Positions 7,075 through 9,170 of a stretch of DNA of 9,170 nucleotides are shown here, piece after piece. The translations under genes and the position numbers were made by a program. Position 1 is the first letter of the stretch, and each line of letters opens with the position of its first letter. Below the pieces are notes generated by a model. That model ran no database searches and had not been told where the DNA came from. It saw nothing but the letters and a program-made list of their open reading frames with translations. Source of the DNA: UBA8346 sp050260935 (lineage in GTDB: Bacteria > Bacillota > UBA4882 > UBA8346); the NCBI GenBank assembly GCA_050260935.1, contig JBLNCU010000101.1, positions 1-9,170 on the forward strand, written 5' to 3'.

Positions 7075-7101
7075 TTATCGGCAAATTTTTGGATGTCTTT
7101 A
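7075..7101 (-). promoter_or_regulatory. Sigma-28 (FliA/SigD) promoter of the flagellin gene
   Basis: Minus strand: -35 TAAA (7101-7098), a 15-bp spacer, and -10 GCCGATAA (7082-7075). All 12 defined bases match the sigma-28 consensus TAAA-N15-GCCGATAA. Transcription would start near 7068, leaving a leader of about 74 nt before ATG 6994. It is the only strong promoter seen upstream of the flagellin. Confidence 0.92.
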
Positions 7102-7247
7102 ATCCGGAAACCGGAAGGTATGATGTGCGCGGTAGCGCCATTGTTGAATGGTAAAGTAGGGTATCGTCAAGAAATCGAGAATAATAAAGAGAGTATTCGC
7201 TTATCTATGCCGGTAATCCCAATCAAATTACGGCGATTTTAACACCT

Positions 7248-7274
7248 TAAGTTTCAACCAAAAACAGCCGATTA
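7248..7274 (+). promoter_or_regulatory. Sigma-28-like promoter reading toward legB
   Basis: Plus strand: TAAG (7248-7251), exactly 15 bp, then GCCGATTA (7267-7274). This matches the sigma-28 consensus at 3 of 4 and 7 of 8 positions; the spacing is identical to the flagellin promoter on the other strand. A start near 7281 would leave a leader of about 58 nt before legB. If real, the sugar-synthesis operon is co-expressed with the flagellin. Confidence 0.5.
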
Positions 7275-7338
7275 ATTCTAAGTAAGATGAAAAAACCTAA
7301 TACTGTGAGGCGGAGGCATAAATCCGGAGGTTCTTATT

Positions 7339-8325
7339 ATGAAGTTACAAGGTAAAAAAGTTTTGGTGACAGGAGCCGGCGGTTTCATCGGCTCCCATTT
7401 GACGGAGGAATTGGCGCGAACGGGCGCTGTTGTCCGGGCTTTTATACACTACAACTCCAAAAACCAGTGGGGCTGGCTGGAATCATCCCCGGCCAAAGAG
7501 AAGATTGAAGTTTATACCGGCGATATCCGGGATTACGACAGCGTTAAGGAAGCGGTCAAAGGTTCGCAGGTGGTTTTTCATCTGGCGGCCCTGATCGGGA
7601 TACCTTATTCCTACAGTTCGCCGCTGGCTTATATCAAAACCAATATTGAAGGAACTTACAACGTTTTGCAGGCCGCCCGCGAATCGGGAGTCAAGCGGGT
7701 TATTCAAACCTCAACCAGCGAAGTCTACGGGACCGCCCGTTATACGCCGATCAACGAGGAGCATCCCTTGCAACCGCAGTCTCCTTATTCCGCTACCAAA
7801 ATCGCAGCCGATAATCTGGCTTTGAGTTTTTACAACTCATTTAACCTCCCGGTCGTAATTGCCCGGCCTTTTAACACTTACGGACCAAGGCAATCGGCCC
7901 GGGCCATTATTCCGACGATTATTACCCAGATCTTAAGTGGCAAGCAGAAGATTGTTTTAGGAAATCTTTCTCCGACTCGCGATTTAAACTATGTAGATGA
8001 TACAGTGAACGGGTTTATCAAAATTGCCGAATCTGACGATACCATAGGTGAGGTCGTGAATATTGGTTCCGGACGGGAGATTTCCATTGGAAATTTGGTG
8101 AACCTTATCGCCGAAATCATGAATTCAAAGATCGAAATCGTTCAGGATAATCAGAGAATCAGGCCGGCCAATAGTGAAGTTGAGCGGTTACTTTGTGACA
8201 ACACTAAGATTAAAAAATACACCAATTGGACTCCGCAATTTTCACTGGAAAGTGGGCTGGAACAGACGATTGCCTGGCTAAAAGAGAACCTTCATTTTTA
8301 TAAAGCGGAGCTTTACAATGTCTAA
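7339..8325 (+). CDS. legB: NAD-dependent nucleotide-sugar 4,6-dehydratase, LegB type
   Basis: A cytoplasmic extended short-chain dehydrogenase (328 residues, normal for the family). It would convert an NDP-GlcNAc to the NDP-4-keto-6-deoxy sugar, the first step of legionaminic acid synthesis; whether the nucleotide is UDP or GDP cannot be read from sequence. The NAD-binding loop is GAGGFIG (12-18). The dehydratase active-site segment is TSTSEVYG (124-131), and the catalytic YxxxK is Y150-S-A-T-K154. The segment RPFNTYGPRQSARAIIPT (176-193) is characteristic of LegB-like enzymes. ATG 7339 is chosen because CCGGAGG (7324-7330) lies 8 nt upstream. The stop codon overlaps the legC start by 8 bp, so the two are one operon and probably translationally coupled. 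A related 4,6-dehydratase for another amino-dideoxy sugar is the main alternative; the neighbouring LegC-like gene and flagellin favour Leg. Confidence 0.87.
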   Translation: MKLQGKKVLVTGAGGFIGSHLTEELARTGAVVRAFIHYNSKNQWGWLESSPAKEKIEVYTGDIRDYDSVKEAVKGSQVVFHLAALIGIPYSYSSPLAYIKTNIEGTYNVLQAARESGVKRVIQTSTSEVYGTARYTPINEEHPLQPQSPYSATKIAADNLALSFYNSFNLPVVIARPFNTYGPRQSARAIIPTIITQILSGKQKIVLGNLSPTRDLNYVDDTVNGFIKIAESDDTIGEVVNIGSGREISIGNLVNLIAEIMNSKIEIVQDNQRIRPANSEVERLLCDNTKIKKYTNWTPQFSLESGLEQTIAWLKENLHFYKAELYNV

Positions 8326-9170
8326 ACCAATCCAACTAGATGCCCCTAATTTGGGCGAGTTAGAAAAAGAGTATTTATTAAAAGCAGTTGAGAGCGGTTA
8401 TGTATCAACAGCCGGGCCTTTCGTGCCGGAGTTTGAAGCCCGGTTTGCGTCATATCTGAAAGCTGGGGCGTGTGTTGCGGTGCAGAGCGGGACTGCGGCT
8501 TTGCACATGGCTTTATATGAGCTAGGTATTAAAGAAGGAGATGAAGTAATCGTTCCGGCGATTACTTTCGTCGCTTCAGTCAATCCGGTTACATATGTGG
8601 GGGCGACCCCGGTTTTGGTGGATATCGACCCGGATACCTGGAATATCGACCCGGACAAAATTGAAAAGACGATTACTCCGAGAACGAAAGCGATTATTCC
8701 GGTGCATCTTTACGGCTTCCCCTGCGATATGGACGCTATCATGGATATCGCGAACCGGCATGGCTTATATGTGATTGAAGACGCCACCGAAAGTTTGGGC
8801 GCAACCTATAAAGGCCGGTATACCGGGACCATCGGACATATCGGCTGTTTCAGCTTTAACGGAAATAAGGTGATCACCACCGGCGGCGGAGGAATGATTG
8901 CTACCAATAATCTAAAACAGGCGGAGCATATCAAATTTTTGGTTAACCAGGCCCGCGATGCTTCGAAAGGGTATTATCACCCGGAGATCGGCTTTAACTA
9001 CCGGATGACCAATCTGGAAGCAGCTTTGGGACTGGCCCAGTTTGAAAGGCTTTCTGAATTTCTCCGGAAAAAACGGGAGTTTTATCAAATATACCAAGAA
9101 ACTTTTGCCGGAGTTGATAGTGTCAAAGAACAAGAAGCTTTGGGTGACACCCAGACTTCGGCCTGGCTAT
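8318..9170 (+). CDS. legC: LegC-type PLP-dependent nucleotide-sugar aminotransferase (3' end outside window)
   Basis: The first 284 residues of a DegT/DnrJ/EryC1 aminotransferase; the family is usually about 380 residues, so roughly a quarter lies past the window edge. It would transfer an amino group (typically from glutamate) to C4 of the 4-keto-6-deoxy sugar made by LegB. Visible landmarks are the phosphate-binding SGTAALH (57-63), the cofactor Asp in EDATESLG (D155), and FSFNGNK with the PLP lysine K184. EDATESLG and FNGNK are the forms typical of LegC-like enzymes. The start ATG 8318 lies inside the legB 3' end, giving an 8-bp overlap (ATGTCTAA), and follows GCGGAG (8305-8310) at 7 nt. 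LegC over a bacillosamine- or perosamine-type enzyme is inferred from these motifs and from the legB, maf and flagellin context. Confidence 0.87.
   Translation, partial: MSKPIQLDAPNLGELEKEYLLKAVESGYVSTAGPFVPEFEARFASYLKAGACVAVQSGTAALHMALYELGIKEGDEVIVPAITFVASVNPVTYVGATPVLVDIDPDTWNIDPDKIEKTITPRTKAIIPVHLYGFPCDMDAIMDIANRHGLYVIEDATESLGATYKGRYTGTIGHIGCFSFNGNKVITTGGGGMIATNNLKQAEHIKFLVNQARDASKGYYHPEIGFNYRMTNLEAALGLAQFERLSEFLRKKREFYQIYQETFAGVDSVKEQEALGDTQTSAWL

Noticed and set aside
6995..7141. N-terminal extension of the flagellin frame to an ATG at 7141 (49 more residues)
   Set aside because: It would run through the sigma-28 promoter and the leader hairpin, and it ignores the strong SD at 7008-7001. 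Flagellins begin at MRI(N/Y)HN, which is the ATG at 6994.

Overview
The window looks like part of the chromosome of a flagellated bacterium of the Bacillota (Firmicutes) type. The grounds are strong AGGAGG-type ribosome binding sites, a near-perfect sigma-28/sigma-D promoter, a flagellin leader resembling CsrA targets, and a short flagellin starting MRIYHN. No species can be named from the sequence alone. Most of the window is a flagellum-glycosylation locus: a flagellin, a very large Maf-type flagellin glycosyltransferase, and the first two enzymes of a legionaminic-acid-type nonulosonic sugar pathway.

Layout. 1-109 is the 3' end of a group II intron on the + strand (domains V and VI, branch-point A, 3' splice site); its reverse-transcriptase part would lie upstream of the window. 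110-472 has no gene. It holds a few degenerate 7-bp repeats next to the intron end, a nested palindromic element (244-340) and a further hairpin (368-398). 473-4810 (+) encodes a 1445-residue protein: an N-terminal Maf/DUF115 glycosyltransferase module, a TPR-like helical region, and a C-terminal CgeB-like glycosyltransferase module. 4811-5374 contains a nested stem-loop after that gene, a coding-like stretch with no start codon (a probable gene relic), and a degenerate heptamer repeat array. 5375-6994 (-) encodes a 539-residue flagellin, convergent with the maf gene. 6995-7338 is a divergent control region: a sigma-28 promoter and a hairpin leader for the flagellin on the minus strand, and a second, weaker sigma-28-like promoter reading toward the sugar genes. 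7339-8325 (+) is legB (NAD-dependent 4,6-dehydratase). 8318-9170 (+) is the start of legC (PLP aminotransferase); it overlaps legB by 8 bp and is cut by the window edge.

How it may work together (inference). LegB and LegC would begin synthesis of a legionaminic-acid-like sugar, with further genes expected downstream of the window. After activation to a CMP-sugar, the Maf module would transfer it to Ser/Thr residues in the central region of the flagellin, and the C-terminal glycosyltransferase domain could extend or decorate the glycan. Sigma-28 type promoters on both sides of 6995-7338 would couple sugar synthesis to flagellin production. The most unusual items are the Maf-TPR-CgeB single-chain architecture, the CsrA-like flagellin leader, the non-canonical group II domain V, and the unexplained relic and repeat sequences between genes.
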